From NCBI GenBank assembly GCA_018806915.1, contig JAGKQI010000064.1, forward strand, positions 1,550,001 through 1,614,000: a DNA stretch of 64,000 nucleotides, written 5' to 3'. The DNA comes from Phytophthora colocasiae (Eukaryota; Oomycota; Peronosporomycetes; Peronosporales; Peronosporaceae). The translations under genes were made by a program, and so were the position numbers. Positions within the stretch are counted from its first letter, which is position 1. Each line of letters opens with the position of its first letter. Below are positions 52,229 to 63,515 of this stretch, piece after piece. The notes under the pieces are model-generated. The model did no database searches. It saw only the letters and a list, made by a program, of their open reading frames with translations, and was not told the DNA's origin.

Positions 52229-54820
52229 TTACAATTCAATTTGCTGTGTTCTCTCTTCTCCACGATGCACCAACGTCATACTCTCCACTTTGTACGCATC
52301 CATAAGAGGAGGCTCCGATCCATCGCGTTTGACTGGCACCAGCATCTTCTTGTACACGAGTGGCGGGTAGTCTGCGTTTGTCTTGAGCGCCACAAACTTT
52401 TCGGCTGTGGTTGTCCCAGGCTCAAAGTATTCAGCCCGTCGGATGGGGAAGAGCAGGATGATAAACATGAAAAGAACCAGCACGATGCAGCCCACGAAGG
52501 AGATCCAGAACGAGTTGGAAGGGATAGACATGGCGATACGACGCAGTTGTTTGTCACCTTTCAGTTGAACGTTTGCAAGCGGATCCGACGACGTGGAGAT
52601 CTTTTTGGCGGACGAACCAGAGCCGGACGAGGAGCTCAACTCGGTCACTGCAGCTCTCTCCATGAAGAGGAAGAAGATGGACGAGTACATGACTTCCAGT
52701 GGCTTTTCGAGGAAATAGTTGTTGTCCTCCAGTTGGAACAGATACGACTCCATGATGGATGAGCACGCGTCACTGGCCAGCGTTTCGTCCAGACTGGCGT
52801 TCCAGTGCGTTTGGAGAAAGTTGTTGGGGTTTAAGTACTCCAACTGAGTCGTCGTTTCATCAATCAAGAAGGAGGGAGAATTCAACTGCACTAGAGGACT
52901 GGGAGAGTGGAAATCTCCATCCATGATGTAGTCCACTGGTAGTACGTCCTCCCCTGCGAACAGATAGCGTTTGGTCTGAGGGAGTTGATACCACATTCCT
53001 CTGCAATCTCCTCCATCCTCTCCAGTTACGTCGCACTGGGCATCAAAGTTTTCGTGGACTGGACTGGTGTCCCACGAGAGCAGAGCAAAGCTGAATTGAA
53101 CGTGACGTCGCGGATTCTCAATGTACGGGCCCAAGTACATGTTCAATGACTCACCAAAGACTTGATACTCTCCATCGTAGCCACCGACCGAGAATGTGTC
53201 ACCTGAAATGTACGAGCCGATACCGTAGATCACTGCCTGGTTAGAAGCTTTCTCACACTCAACTGGGTACCACTCGCCGTAGTTAGCGTCGTAGCTGATG
53301 CTGGTACAGTTGTCCACTAGCGGAATGACGCCGATCTCCTTCTGGAGATTGAAAGTGTTGCTGAAATCGTAGAAAACACACGATGTGTTGCCGCAGAAGC
53401 TCGTGCTGAAGTAGCTCCAGAGATAATCCGGTACGGAACTCACGTTGGCACCGAAAGACTCGGTGGAGGAGTCGTTTGACCCACAAACTTGATCGAAGCT
53501 GCACGCGACATCTTCGATCCCCCAGCCGTAGGCGACGGACGAGTTGAAAACGACGTCAATCGTTAACGCTTCGATGCTCATTTGATCCGTGAGAGTCAAT
53601 TTCTCCATTGATACGTTGGTCTCATCTAGAGCGAAAGAATTAGGGAACGATTTGTTCAATCCCGTAGTGATCAACCCCATCACGGAGTCAATGGAAATGG
53701 ACGAAATGTTTTGCACCGCGTCCATCAGCGTGAAGAGGGAAGTTACAGGCCCCTGACAGATCCTCGTCCCGTCCGCTGCGTACGTCCAGCCACCAGTACT
53801 GAGGTTGCTGTTCGGGTATTCGTCCAGATCCGTCCGACCATCCGACAGCGAGCAGTTGTGTTCCCGTCGCTCGGAATTGGCAATGGCCCGCTCCATCATG
53901 ACCGTCCCATGGAGATACACGTTGATCATGTTAAGGATGTCAAAGTCTTCTGGCCAGTCTTCATTGCCCTGAGCCTCTGTGTACGAGACAGAGTACTCTG
54001 CGTCTGGCGTTTTATTCATGAAGTTGACCTCCGTGTTCCACTCGTTCGGGAAGAAACCGTAGACCACAGCAATGGAAGCCAAATCGTCCACGTTGATAGG
54101 TGCCAGACTCTGCCCAGCGTACGTGACAGTGGAGTTCTGCTGCGTACAAGTCGGATCGGCAGTGAAGCTGAAAGGGGTCGTCTTCTGTCGTACTGCGTTC
54201 TTTAAGATGGTGTCACTTGGCCGTCGGATGTTCGACTCGTTCTTTAAAGCATCAGCCTGGAGCTTCTCAATGGACGACTGGGATCTCTGGAAGTCGTCGA
54301 TGATCATGGTCGAATTAAAGCCTACGGTGCTGTTAGAAGCTTGGAAACCTCGGATACTATTACCCAGAGTAAGCACAACGATGATCGGCACTACGAAGAG
54401 CACGACAGAGCGGATCCGACCCACAACTTTACTGGGCGCCTCCTTCTCCTTGGACGACCAGAGCAAGTTGTGCAGGAAAACAATGTACGTGGGTTGAATT
54501 TTGTCCAGCCACCAGCCCATGACCACCTCGATGAAGGCCATGAACAGACCAGAGCGAAAGTTGTACGTGTCGGTCTTGTCGTTGGCGTTCTTGGAGGACC
54601 CGACCTTGTCGTAGATGGTCTCCGGTAGAGTGATCCCCCAGAGGGCGATTCCCGTGAAAGCTCCAATGAAGCCGCAGAGCACAGCCACGTGGAAGGCCAA
54701 ACGACTGGGGGACAAGGTGATGTCGAGGGAGGGAGAATTCCCCTCCAGTTTGTCTTCCAGTAGAGCGATGTCCAGGGGCTTGTCAGCATCGTCTTTGTGA
54801 TCGTCAACCTCCTTGGGCAT
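52229..54820 (-). CDS. Large membrane protein, member of a head-to-head pair
   Basis: Intronless, 863 residues. Three to four spans lie in the first 170 residues (for example FHVAVLCGFIGAFTGIALWG, SVVLFVVPIIVVLTLGN). A 550-residue probable extracellular domain with many N-x-S/T sites and paired Cys follows. One strong span sits near residue 770 (FWISFVGCIVLVLFMFIILL), then a cytosolic tail with YPPLVYKKMLVP. The neighbouring gene starting at 55483 shares VGSSKNA, LRGAV/LKNAV-type and TxxDYPPxV motifs in the same order. No named family recognised. Confidence 0.85.
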   Translation of the reverse strand: MPKEVDDHKDDADKPLDIALLEDKLEGNSPSLDITLSPSRLAFHVAVLCGFIGAFTGIALWGITLPETIYDKVGSSKNANDKTDTYNFRSGLFMAFIEVVMGWWLDKIQPTYIVFLHNLLWSSKEKEAPSKVVGRIRSVVLFVVPIIVVLTLGNSIRGFQASNSTVGFNSTMIIDDFQRSQSSIEKLQADALKNESNIRRPSDTILKNAVRQKTTPFSFTADPTCTQQNSTVTYAGQSLAPINVDDLASIAVVYGFFPNEWNTEVNFMNKTPDAEYSVSYTEAQGNEDWPEDFDILNMINVYLHGTVMMERAIANSERREHNCSLSDGRTDLDEYPNSNLSTGGWTYAADGTRICQGPVTSLFTLMDAVQNISSISIDSVMGLITTGLNKSFPNSFALDETNVSMEKLTLTDQMSIEALTIDVVFNSSVAYGWGIEDVACSFDQVCGSNDSSTESFGANVSSVPDYLWSYFSTSFCGNTSCVFYDFSNTFNLQKEIGVIPLVDNCTSISYDANYGEWYPVECEKASNQAVIYGIGSYISGDTFSVGGYDGEYQVFGESLNMYLGPYIENPRRHVQFSFALLSWDTSPVHENFDAQCDVTGEDGGDCRGMWYQLPQTKRYLFAGEDVLPVDYIMDGDFHSPSPLVQLNSPSFLIDETTTQLEYLNPNNFLQTHWNASLDETLASDACSSIMESYLFQLEDNNYFLEKPLEVMYSSIFFLFMERAAVTELSSSSGSGSSAKKISTSSDPLANVQLKGDKQLRRIAMSIPSNSFWISFVGCIVLVLFMFIILLFPIRRAEYFEPGTTTAEKFVALKTNADYPPLVYKKMLVPVKRDGSEPPLMDAYKVESMTLVHRGEERTQQIEL

Positions 54821-55482
54821 TGTTGACTCTTCTTGTTGCTCGGTTCCAGCGCTTTTTCAATAGTGAGTGAGTAGCAGCTACACGAACAGCTGAACGAAGT
54901 GACATCGTTGGGTACAGCCTAAGCTTACCATTTCCTTCCGTTGGTTGCGCGTCTTAAGCCGACACTTCAGTTGGTAGAGGCACCGAGCTGCTGTTCCGGC
55001 GTGACGCTTGATTTGTTTTCCGTCCAGTATGTGTCAGAAATAGTACTTGTCTCAAATAGTAGCCTGATTTACAGCACTACCCTCAATTTTGACATAAAGC
55101 ATAACCCTGACATATAGCATTTTAGTAAGTTTGATTTTATTATTCATAAATTCTGTAATATAGAATATACCTATCATATTGCAGAGCTTAATATATATTA
55201 TACTCGTTCACATCGAACATACTACTCGTTAAAGTCATGCTGCATTTGTTGTGGAAATTACTATTGACTGTTCGTTGACATGTTTCTGACTTCATCGGTG
55301 ATATCTCACACTTTCACCCAAGAACAGTATGCTCAACCCTTTTAGCTCCTATGCTCCTGCGCTCCGGCGCCATGTGAACCCACTGACGAGTGACTGACCA
55401 GGCTCCAGCTGGGGACGACATCGTTTTACTATCATTTCCATTTCAGAGCCTTGGACCGCACTGCTTCACCACGTTAGAAAAA
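54821..55482. promoter_or_regulatory. Shared upstream region of the head-to-head pair
   Basis: 662 bp between divergent starts. An AT-rich core (55070-55260) is flanked by GC-richer ends. TTTCCATTTCAG at 55435-55446 could be an acceptor of a 5' UTR intron for the plus-strand gene. No coding frame seen. Confidence 0.5.
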
Positions 55483-58077
55483 ATGGTGGTACAGTCGCCA
55501 TCAAACGAGTTCGAAGCGGTCGTGGATACCCCAAAGAAGAACCGACCTCAAGACTTCGAAGGCAACAACAATACTATACTACTCCAGAATGATACTCTAC
55601 TCGATGCTGAAACATTGGAGCCGGACGTAAAGCTCCAAGCTCTTCCGTTCATGGCCATTGTGATCCTCAGCAACGGAATTCTCATCGGCTTCATGGCCAT
55701 TTTTCTCTCTGAAGTCACAATGGGATCCAAGATCAGTGACCCTGTCGGGTCCTCCAAGAACGCAGACAAAAAAGTGGAGACGTACCAACTCCTGAATGGC
55801 TACATCTCTGCTGCGGCTGGAGAACTGCTCAACTTTGCCTACTTCGTCTTCCTGGCCGTCATGGTCACGTACTTCGGGAACCTCCCATGGCATCCAGGAC
55901 AGCAGGTGGAAATGGGGAGGGGAAACGTCAAGAGGGCGGTTCTATGGTGGTTCATCCCTTTCATGATGTACGTGGTGAACGTCGGCATCACTTCGATGAA
56001 TATCAAACATACGATCGTTGGGGTGGAGCACATTTTCGTCCAAGACGATCTCGTCACCACGGCAGCTTCCATCAACGACAGTGATTCCATCTACAACATC
56101 CAGAACTCTATCCTGAGGGGTGCCGTACTGCAACAGGTTAACCCATTCATCATTCAGTCAGGCTCGAGCTGTCTGCTCTCCAATTCCTCTGCTGTCCCGG
56201 TAGAAAAACTCGAGACTAGCATCAGTGATAGCAGCAAAATGCCAACAGTCTCCAGTATCGATTCGACCTCAGCAGGCTACGGCTTCACGCTGAACTCGTG
56301 GAACTACGAGGCACTTCCGTACGGCGTGGACCCTTCGTACTCCGTCAACTTCACCGCCAACGACCTCACTACTGGAGCATTCGAAGACTTCCAAGCAACA
56401 ACTGGATTCGATTTCCTCACAGGCTACGAGATGTTCTTACAGGGGAAAACGCTCTTCGAACGGTCCGTGTCGGACGCCGATGTATCCGCCGAGTACCCGT
56501 GCTATTGGGTAGACGGGAAGTCGGACGAGAACAGTTTGGATCAGGATGTTTTCGCAGTGTACGACAACACGAGTGAGTACGCCGGCAGACGCAAATGCAA
56601 CGGAGCTGTCAGTTCTCTGCAGAAGCTGACCAACATCACGGATTCATCCACTCACAACGTCGAGACGTTCGTGAATACTATACTGGATGGAATGAACACG
56701 ACTTTGAGTCAGTCCACCCAACTCTCACTGGATGAAACCATTTTCTTCCTGGAGACATACACGATATCAGACCAGTTGAACCTCACGATGATCACACTCG
56801 ACATCCCGTTGGACCCGTCCGTACAGTACCGAAACTTGAGTACTGACTGCACCGACAACGGCACCTTATCGTCGGATGTCTACGACACGAGCTTGTATAC
56901 GGCAGACCAGCTAGCTCAGATCAGTGAACAGTACTGCAACACTTCCATCTACCTCTACACGAGCCCTTCGTCCACGTGCGGCTCCACCAGCTGCGTCTTC
57001 CGCGATGACTCGGGTATGGTGCCGTTCAAGAGGCAGGTCTTGCTCTTACCGTACTTGAAAAGCTGCTCTGTAGACAGCATGACGTACGGAAGTGACTACC
57101 TCAACTTCCTTCCTTCCGGATGCAAAGCAGAAGAAGACTCGGCGTTTCTCTACGGGGCAGGAACGTACATTTCAGGCGACGCGTTCTACGAGACGGAATC
57201 CCTCCCGTACCTGGTGAACCCACGTCGTCATCTCATGTTTTCCTTTGCCAAACTGGACTGGCAACTGGAAGACGTGAGCAAAATGTTCAACGCTGGCTGT
57301 GGCGTCCCGGGAGGCTGCGATGGTCTCGTCCACGTCCTGGAGAACTCGACCAACCCCAATTCTAAGACAGTTTCGGTTCTCGTGGTGGGAAACAGCACTC
57401 TTCCTGCTGAAAGGATGGACGCCAGGTTCATTAACCCTGTACAACTCGTGACGCTCAACACTCAACCGCTCTATTACCCGAAAACAAACGACCGACACTT
57501 GTGGGAGTACATTCAGATGGATCGGTTCGGGGAATTCTTGTGGGCGGATGAGCATTTGGGGGAATTGAACTGTTCCGTCCTCGTGGACTCGTTCATTACT
57601 CAAGTGGAGAACAACAATTACTTTATTGATGACCCGCGACAAGTCATGTACACGTCTGCGCTCTACTATCTGTTCCAAGATGCAGCCACGAAGACAGTGA
57701 CATTGGATACGAAGACGCCCAATGGAGTGAGCAATTCGTATATCGGCACTACCCGCTTGAATGGCGATATGGAACGGAAGAAGATCAAGTACTCGATCCC
57801 TCTGAGCTCTGCCATCGCCACGTTCATCGGAATCGCCATCGTCATCGGCTTCTCCTTCATCGTCGTCCTCACCCCCATTGATCGCGTCATGACGTCTCGA
57901 GAAACGAACTTTGCTGCTCGATACACGGACGTGTTGACGAAAGAGGATTATCCACCAGAAGTCCACAACCGATACTTACGGCTCCCAGGGGGAGAGCTTT
58001 TCCCGATGGAGGACTGCACAGTGGAGAGAGTTACGCTGCACGCTCTAGCTGATGAGCACGAGAAGGTTTACCTGTAA
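55483..58077 (+). CDS. Large membrane protein, paralogue of the divergent neighbour
   Basis: 864 residues from the ATG at 55483. The frame is open for 31 codons upstream but begins with GTG there. Same plan as its partner: N-terminal spans (LPFMAIVILSNGILIGFMAI, FAYFVFLAVMVTYFG, AVLWWFIPFMMYVVNVG), a long domain rich in N-x-S/T sites and Cys, then the C-terminal span (ATFIGIAIVIGFSFIVVL) and a tail with EDYPPEVHNRYLRLPG. Shared with the partner are VGSSKNA and the SIPL/SIPS-span-P-I-x-R context. Role unknown; a surface protein is likely. Confidence 0.85.
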   Translation: MVVQSPSNEFEAVVDTPKKNRPQDFEGNNNTILLQNDTLLDAETLEPDVKLQALPFMAIVILSNGILIGFMAIFLSEVTMGSKISDPVGSSKNADKKVETYQLLNGYISAAAGELLNFAYFVFLAVMVTYFGNLPWHPGQQVEMGRGNVKRAVLWWFIPFMMYVVNVGITSMNIKHTIVGVEHIFVQDDLVTTAASINDSDSIYNIQNSILRGAVLQQVNPFIIQSGSSCLLSNSSAVPVEKLETSISDSSKMPTVSSIDSTSAGYGFTLNSWNYEALPYGVDPSYSVNFTANDLTTGAFEDFQATTGFDFLTGYEMFLQGKTLFERSVSDADVSAEYPCYWVDGKSDENSLDQDVFAVYDNTSEYAGRRKCNGAVSSLQKLTNITDSSTHNVETFVNTILDGMNTTLSQSTQLSLDETIFFLETYTISDQLNLTMITLDIPLDPSVQYRNLSTDCTDNGTLSSDVYDTSLYTADQLAQISEQYCNTSIYLYTSPSSTCGSTSCVFRDDSGMVPFKRQVLLLPYLKSCSVDSMTYGSDYLNFLPSGCKAEEDSAFLYGAGTYISGDAFYETESLPYLVNPRRHLMFSFAKLDWQLEDVSKMFNAGCGVPGGCDGLVHVLENSTNPNSKTVSVLVVGNSTLPAERMDARFINPVQLVTLNTQPLYYPKTNDRHLWEYIQMDRFGEFLWADEHLGELNCSVLVDSFITQVENNNYFIDDPRQVMYTSALYYLFQDAATKTVTLDTKTPNGVSNSYIGTTRLNGDMERKKIKYSIPLSSAIATFIGIAIVIGFSFIVVLTPIDRVMTSRETNFAARYTDVLTKEDYPPEVHNRYLRLPGGELFPMEDCTVERVTLHALADEHEKVYL

Positions 58078-58118
58078 CATCCTTTGCATAATTAAAACGT
58101 ATAAAACAACACAAAACC

Positions 58119-59518
58119 TTACTTCTCCCCCGACAATGACGTTCGAACGGCGTTGAAGAGGAGATTTCCTCTGCATGACAAGCGGTCGATGGTCTCCTGC
58201 ATTTCCACTTTCGACAGGGGCAACGACGTGCGGTGCAGCTTGAAGAAGTTACTCCGAGTCATCACAACGTCTGTCTTGATCAATAACTTCTTTGGGTTCT
58301 GTGGGCACGGCACCTTGTGCTTGTACGTTTGGACGGCGATGATGGACGTGAGGTCTTGCCGAAGATTCTTGTCTGGTGCATACGGGTGCAGTTCGTCCTT
58401 GTCCACGCAGTCAATGGCTATGATCCCATACTCACGACCGGCGCCAAACTCCTCGTTGTGTGCGTCAAAATGGCTGAAAATGACGTCGTTCGACTCGACC
58501 TGGTACCCACTCGGTGTTGAACGAAGGAAGCGATGCTGCGAGACGGCCTGGTTGCCAGGTTCTTCCTCTTCGCACAGCGTGAGATCGCCTGTAGCTTCGG
58601 AGATCATAATCTCCATGTGGAACAGGTAGAAGTGGAGCATATCGAAGACCTGCTTGGCGTCGAATTCCCCCTCCAGTGGCATAACGACGAATTTCAGAGT
58701 GCAATAGTCCCCCAATGGGGACACGAAGCTGCTCTGTTCGGAGCTGGGGGAGCTCAAATCAGTGAACCCCGTGCGTTCGCGCATGAACCGTCGAGCGTCA
58801 CGAAGCATTCGAGGCTTCAGATGGAGAAGGGTCTGCAGTCGCAGCTTCCGTTCAACTTTCAAATGAATGAAGTTGTCGAAAGGGACGAGTTTTTCCTGAC
58901 GATTCGTAAAGTCCGAGAGCGCCGAATGAATCCGCGTCAAAGCGAACTGCTGGCGATGTGCCGTTTCCCGTAGACACGAGTTCACGAGCTGCTGCTTCTG
59001 CATCGAGTTGGTCTGGTTGTTGATCTTGGCGGCCTGGTGCTTGAGATAGTCCACGTACGCTTCAAGGGCTGGCAGCTCCTCCATCAACGACTCGATCTCT
59101 TTCTGAAGTTTTTGCAGCCGTTAATATTAAATGGACTTGAGTTATGAGAGAGAAAAATCTACATGTACCTCACCTTTCGAGCGGTGTACGTCCGCATTCG
59201 GACTTGGGATCCTTTGGCATCATCGTCGTCACTACCAAACGATCGTTTCCTCTTTCCGATGGTCATAAGTTGGTGCGGATCAGTTAGTGTGGGGGAAGAG
59301 CAGAATTCATCCGAACTGCCGTCGGTACTGTAGAGTTCCTCGACGCCGTCCAGCAAAGCCGAAAGTTCATCAACGGCAATTGTCTGGATCGTTAAATCGT
59401 CCGGGGAGGCAGCTCCAATGTCGGACTGGAATCTGCTCACGTTGACCTGCTCAATAGCCGGCATTTTGCGGAATGAACCAAAGTGGAATTGAGGGAAAGG
59501 TGCTAAAGGTGCTTTCAT
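58119..59518 (-). CDS. START/M96-like protein with basic helix
   Basis: Two exons (59174-59518, 58119-59102), a 71-bp intron, 442 residues. The N-terminal 100 residues are disordered and acidic, with GKRKRSFGSDDDD. Across the junction comes a basic-helix/coiled coil (TARKKEIESLMEELPALEAYVDYLKHQ), which is the layout of the oomycete M96 mating-specific family. A START-like alpha/beta region may follow (about 230-420, for example SPLGDYCTLKFVVMPLEGEF). Function: probable DNA- or lipid-linked regulator, inferred from family only. MPAIEQ at 59464 is an alternative start. Converges on the pair gene with 41 bp between stops. Confidence 0.75.
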
Positions 59519-59816
59519 AAATCACCGGAAGCATCCGGCCTGACAAGCGTGAAACGTGCTTCAGTTGTGAACAGCGTAACCAGCGCTTGACCAAATTGAG
59601 TCATCCAAAACTTGTACGGTGAAATGCTGTATTGGTGGTGAAGGCAGGATCGTCTCTATTCAGACCGGGGATGGGCCGGTCATTAATCCAGGCGTGACGC
59701 GCAGCGAATCCCGCGACGGGTGCGCCTATGGAGGTCTCTGAAACGGAGTCCGACGCCGCGTCACTCATCGCTACGACCACTGAGTCATCCAGAATGTTCA
59801 AGCCCGAACAAAATGG

Positions 59817-61729
59817 TCAACGGAACACGTACAATCCCTGCGCTGCCAAAGATGCAGGCCTTGACGATGACTGCGAGCGAATAGCGATTTCCCACAGCCT
59901 GCAGATACGCCACAAGTCTTCAACCACGTAATAGTTAATAACCACATACGACAAACAACTCACACGATAACAGCAACAGCAACGCACCTCGTCAACTGTG
60001 CTGAGAAACTGGCCGCAACCGGTACGAGTTCGAAGGCAATGATGTCCTTACTCTCTTCTCGGCCTTCGCATTGGAACGATTCAAGTACCTGTCGGAATTT
60101 CCGCGAGTTCTGAGCATCCAACTGCGGAGACTGACGCCCTACGCCAACGTTTTCTATGGTTTCACTGGCGTCGGTCGGGTCCTCACACGTTTGAAGCTGC
60201 ATCCCGACGACGAAGAAGCTCGGATTCCACACACGATACAGCAGCGACGCCAGTGGCAACGAGTTCAGCATCACAACCGGCAACCACAGCAGGAGCGATA
60301 GAAGGACGATACTGCCGCGCACACCCGCGAAAAACACGAAGAACACAAAGTTGGTTGTCACGAGGAACACCAACACTGTGAAGAGCAGCGTGCCCAGCAG
60401 AAGCTGTCCGACGTCGTACTCGCACGTGTCCACTCGGTGTCGAAGCACATTGATCTTCTTGCCCAGGAAGAGCTTCGACAGGGACGAGAAGAGCCCGAAC
60501 TGCAGGCGGTTGAGCTTAGCAAAATAGAGGAAGACCCAATGCGAGTGCCACGTCGCCAAGTTCACCAAATCGGTCACCAGCGACAATTGTAACGAGATGC
60601 CCATGCATCTGTATACCTGCAGGAACCATCCCAAGGAAATGTGACTCCCCAATGCCCAGAGATCCTCGAACAGGAAGCTCCACAGGCTCAGCCACAAGAG
60701 AATTCCATTGCCTAGGATGGACGCCAGAGGCTTGTTCAGCTTGAAACCGGCAGGAGCGCCCATCAGCCATTCTACGTTTCCACGTAAAAGTTCTACAAAA
60801 GAATTTGGAGACCTGATCAGTTGATCAGTAGAGAAGGAGATTACGTTAGATACGATAGAAGACAAGTTAAAACTTCCAACAACCTACATGTTCATCTCTT
60901 GAAGGTCTGGTGGGCCTTGTCTACACGTGTAAGAGAGTATCAATTGACCAAGTGCCACGTCCAGTACTACGACACAGATCCAATTGAATACTTGCAGCAC
61001 TTGTAGTTCTATAGAAGAAGCACTGTAGGTTAGTAGTGGCTAAAAGAAAGATGAACCAGTAGAAGAACTTACTTTCTTGGTGCGTTAGACGTCTCTCCTT
61101 GCTCAACAGGTAAAAATGCCTCAACCTCTTAGGGAAACTTGCTGCGTTGTGCAGTTGCTGAGCCAATACTGCTAGAAACGTCGACAGTTCCTACAAATGA
61201 GAATCATACAAATATCAAACAAGCGTTCTGGAATCAGACGTAGAATTCTACAAGTTACCGCCAAACTCTTCCCACCACCAAGAAACAGCCACAATGGAGT
61301 ACGTATATCCTGGACAAGGTACTGAAAAGTGGTAGTCACTGCCAACAGCGCTGAGAACGGCAAGTAAAGGGAGTAGTACCCCACCGTCTCCAGTATCCCA
61401 GCGACTGCTCCTCCTGAAGCCGCCACTGCTGTTGCCTCACTCGTGCAACTGGAGTGAAAATAATCCCCAATTTGGCGAAGATATTGGGGTGAGTGGAGCG
61501 TCTGGAAGTCCCCGAGCGCCACCACTTGAGCGTCGAACAGCACAACGCGACGCGATTTCGAGCTCTTCACGGGCAGCAGTTCGAGTCCAGCGGGAGAATT
61601 TTTCTCACCCAGTGATACAACGCACACAGCAGTAGGAGATAGACGACGGCATAAGTATAGTGCAGTCTGCTGGGATGTAGCGCCGGAGGACAAGTGCCGC
61701 GGCCAGTACACCACCTCGTACTCCTCCAT
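59817..61729 (-). CDS. PIGQ: GPI-N-acetylglucosaminyltransferase subunit Q (GPI1)
   Basis: Five exons (61259-61729, 61073-61190, 60888-60990, 59988-60812, 59817-59898), introns 68-89 bp, join in phase to 532 residues. PIG-Q/Gpi1 stabilises the GlcNAc transferase that begins GPI-anchor synthesis at the ER. Hallmarks: VEWLMGAPAGFKLNKPLA, WLSLWSFLFEDLW, VTTNFVFFVFFAGVRG, SLPLASLLYRVWNPSFF, consistent with the Gpi1 C-terminal membrane domain. Junctions were chosen by phase, for example QEI/FNWICVVV and EM/SPNSFVELL. About six spans follow a cytosolic N terminus. Confidence 0.92.
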
Positions 61730-61804
61730 CAGTCTATCTAATTCTAGTTCAACCTACAGTATAGATCGGATTCATCCTATAGAATAAAGCTACAATTCTT
61801 CGCG
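61730..61804. promoter_or_regulatory. Very short bidirectional promoter
   Basis: 75 bp separate the divergent starts of PIGQ and the next gene. Both 5' UTRs must be very short or overlap the partner gene. Confidence 0.5.
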
Positions 61805-62521
61805 ATGGAGGACGAGTTGATCGCGCAGCGCGATGCGGCCATCGCCGTGACGAAGGAGCTCCAGAGGCAACTGCAAACACACAGGGAAGAGGTGGAGAGG
61901 ACCTTCGAACGTCGCACACTCAACGCTGAGCGACTGCGGCTTCATGCAGAGGAGAAACTTCGACGAGCAGTGGAAGATCGCGACTGGAGCGAGAGCTGTT
62001 GTCGACGGTTGCTGGCTCTGGCTCTGTTTCTTGGTTGTAGTGGGGCTGTGGTGGGTTGGGTGGTTGGATTGCTGGTGCTTCTTGCAGTGGGTGAACCGCT
62101 TGTGGGTTTTCTGTTGGTGCTGCCTGGGATGGCAATGGGGACGTTGACAGGACTAGCAGTGGCCAAAGCGAAGATCCAGTTGGAGAGCAGACGTCGAGAT
62201 GCTAAGAACAGAGACGCCAGACGTCACTCAGAGGTGGAGATGGCGGTGAGTAGTGGAATAGCAGAGCAGGACGACCCATTGGAGCCTCTGGAAGATGTTC
62301 CAGGCTTAGAGGAAAAGGATTCAAGGCAGGTTAGAAGGAGAACGATGGAAGGAGAAGAAGAGGAACAAGAGGAAAGACCCACGTCGCTGCTGGGTATGGG
62401 CTGGAATGCGGCGTGGTTCACGCTGCAGACGTCCATGGACATTGCGGTGGGTCTTTATCACGGAGGAGACTACGTGCGAGGTATCCTGTACCCGCCCAAC
62501 GAGAGCAAGAAGAAGCAGTAG
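61805..62521 (+). CDS. Small coiled-coil membrane protein
   Basis: Intronless, 238 residues. A coiled coil (residues 1-60, basic/acidic repeats) leads into a hydrophobic hairpin (68-118: LLALALFLGCSGAVVGWVVG, then GFLLVLPGMAMGTLTGLAVA). A charged linker with a Glu run (EGEEEEQEE) follows, then an amphipathic C-terminal segment (GWNAAWFTLQTSMDIAVG). No family recognised. Membrane insertion of the hairpin is inferred. Confidence 0.75.
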   Translation: MEDELIAQRDAAIAVTKELQRQLQTHREEVERTFERRTLNAERLRLHAEEKLRRAVEDRDWSESCCRRLLALALFLGCSGAVVGWVVGLLVLLAVGEPLVGFLLVLPGMAMGTLTGLAVAKAKIQLESRRRDAKNRDARRHSEVEMAVSSGIAEQDDPLEPLEDVPGLEEKDSRQVRRRTMEGEEEEQEERPTSLLGMGWNAAWFTLQTSMDIAVGLYHGGDYVRGILYPPNESKKKQ

Positions 62522-63515
62522 CACACAAGCGTTTGTCAGGGTCTCGGCAGCTTCTAACAGAGTGTTGAATTCCAAGTACTGCTGCTGTAGGCTGTTTTCA
62601 CTGCTGACCTTTGTGCCTATGACGCTAGCAGCGAACCAACATCACATGTCGATGCCTCGTTCCGTTGACTCATGTGTCTTGCCTCGTACTGTACCTGTAG
62701 GCGTTCGCTGCCTGCCAGTCCCGTAGAGAGCGTGAAGCGTACAGGGATGCTGACCGAGGGTATCCACATAGAGGCTTTCCTTCGCTCGCTCCTAAGCAGC
62801 CAAGTCAGAGCTTTGTTGGCTGATCTCACGCGCCATCAATGGAGCCGTCAATGCCTCAAGGATCGGCAGTGCGTGCAGACGACAGTTCTCGTCGTAGAAT
62901 TGCAATGGATCAGCGCACTTCGACACCCTTCTCGAATGCCGTCGCGATCTGCTACTTCCTCGCGCATTCAGGACCAATCAGGCCCCCCCCCTCTCTCTCT
63001 CGAATCACCTTGGCCAAGATCAAGTACACGTGTGTCCTGCAAGGAGCTTCTTGTACTACATGTACTAGAGCGCTGGTGTTTGCTGCTTGCTGTGCCTGTG
63101 CGTTTGGTTCCTCCACTGCTGGATGGCTTCGCTGTTGCCCGCCATATGGGGTCTCGGTCAAGGCGCATTGATCCGACCTTGTCCAGCTGTCCTAGGAGCA
63201 GATGGCCCTGTGGCTCGGAGCTGTCGACGCTAACGCGATGCGGCACTTGGGCAACGCGCTATTCCCGCACTGGAGCAAGCGCTCGTTGTGTTTCACGGCA
63301 GCAAAGTAGCTACCGGTGGTTGATGGAGGGCACAGACGAAGGAGACCAACAGCAGAATTGTCAATAGGTTATATGTTACATTTTATCTACAAGTGGCCAA
63401 GCCTTCGCCTCCTAAGCCGCTGCAGTGCTCTGGGTGGTGAGCTCTGCTAAGTAGATTCGCATGCATAAGGTATCTCACACATTTGGTTGGTCACTCGCTC
63501 GGTTTTGCTCCAGAC
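62522..63515. other. Intergenic region
   Basis: About 1 kb with no supported gene. A 231-codon frame on the plus strand (from an internal ATG at 62672) has low-quality composition, as do antisense frames, so I left them out. The stretch 62983-62999 is a C-run followed by (CT)n. Confidence 0.45.

Noticed and set aside
59601..59801. 66-codon minus-strand frame downstream of PIGQ
   Set aside because: It begins at a non-ATG codon, lies in the expected 3' UTR, and the PIGQ model closes cleanly before it.
62672..63367. 231-codon plus-strand frame
   Set aside because: Basic, Cys/Ser/Arg-rich composition with no domain, splice or promoter support; typical of a chance frame in GC-rich DNA.
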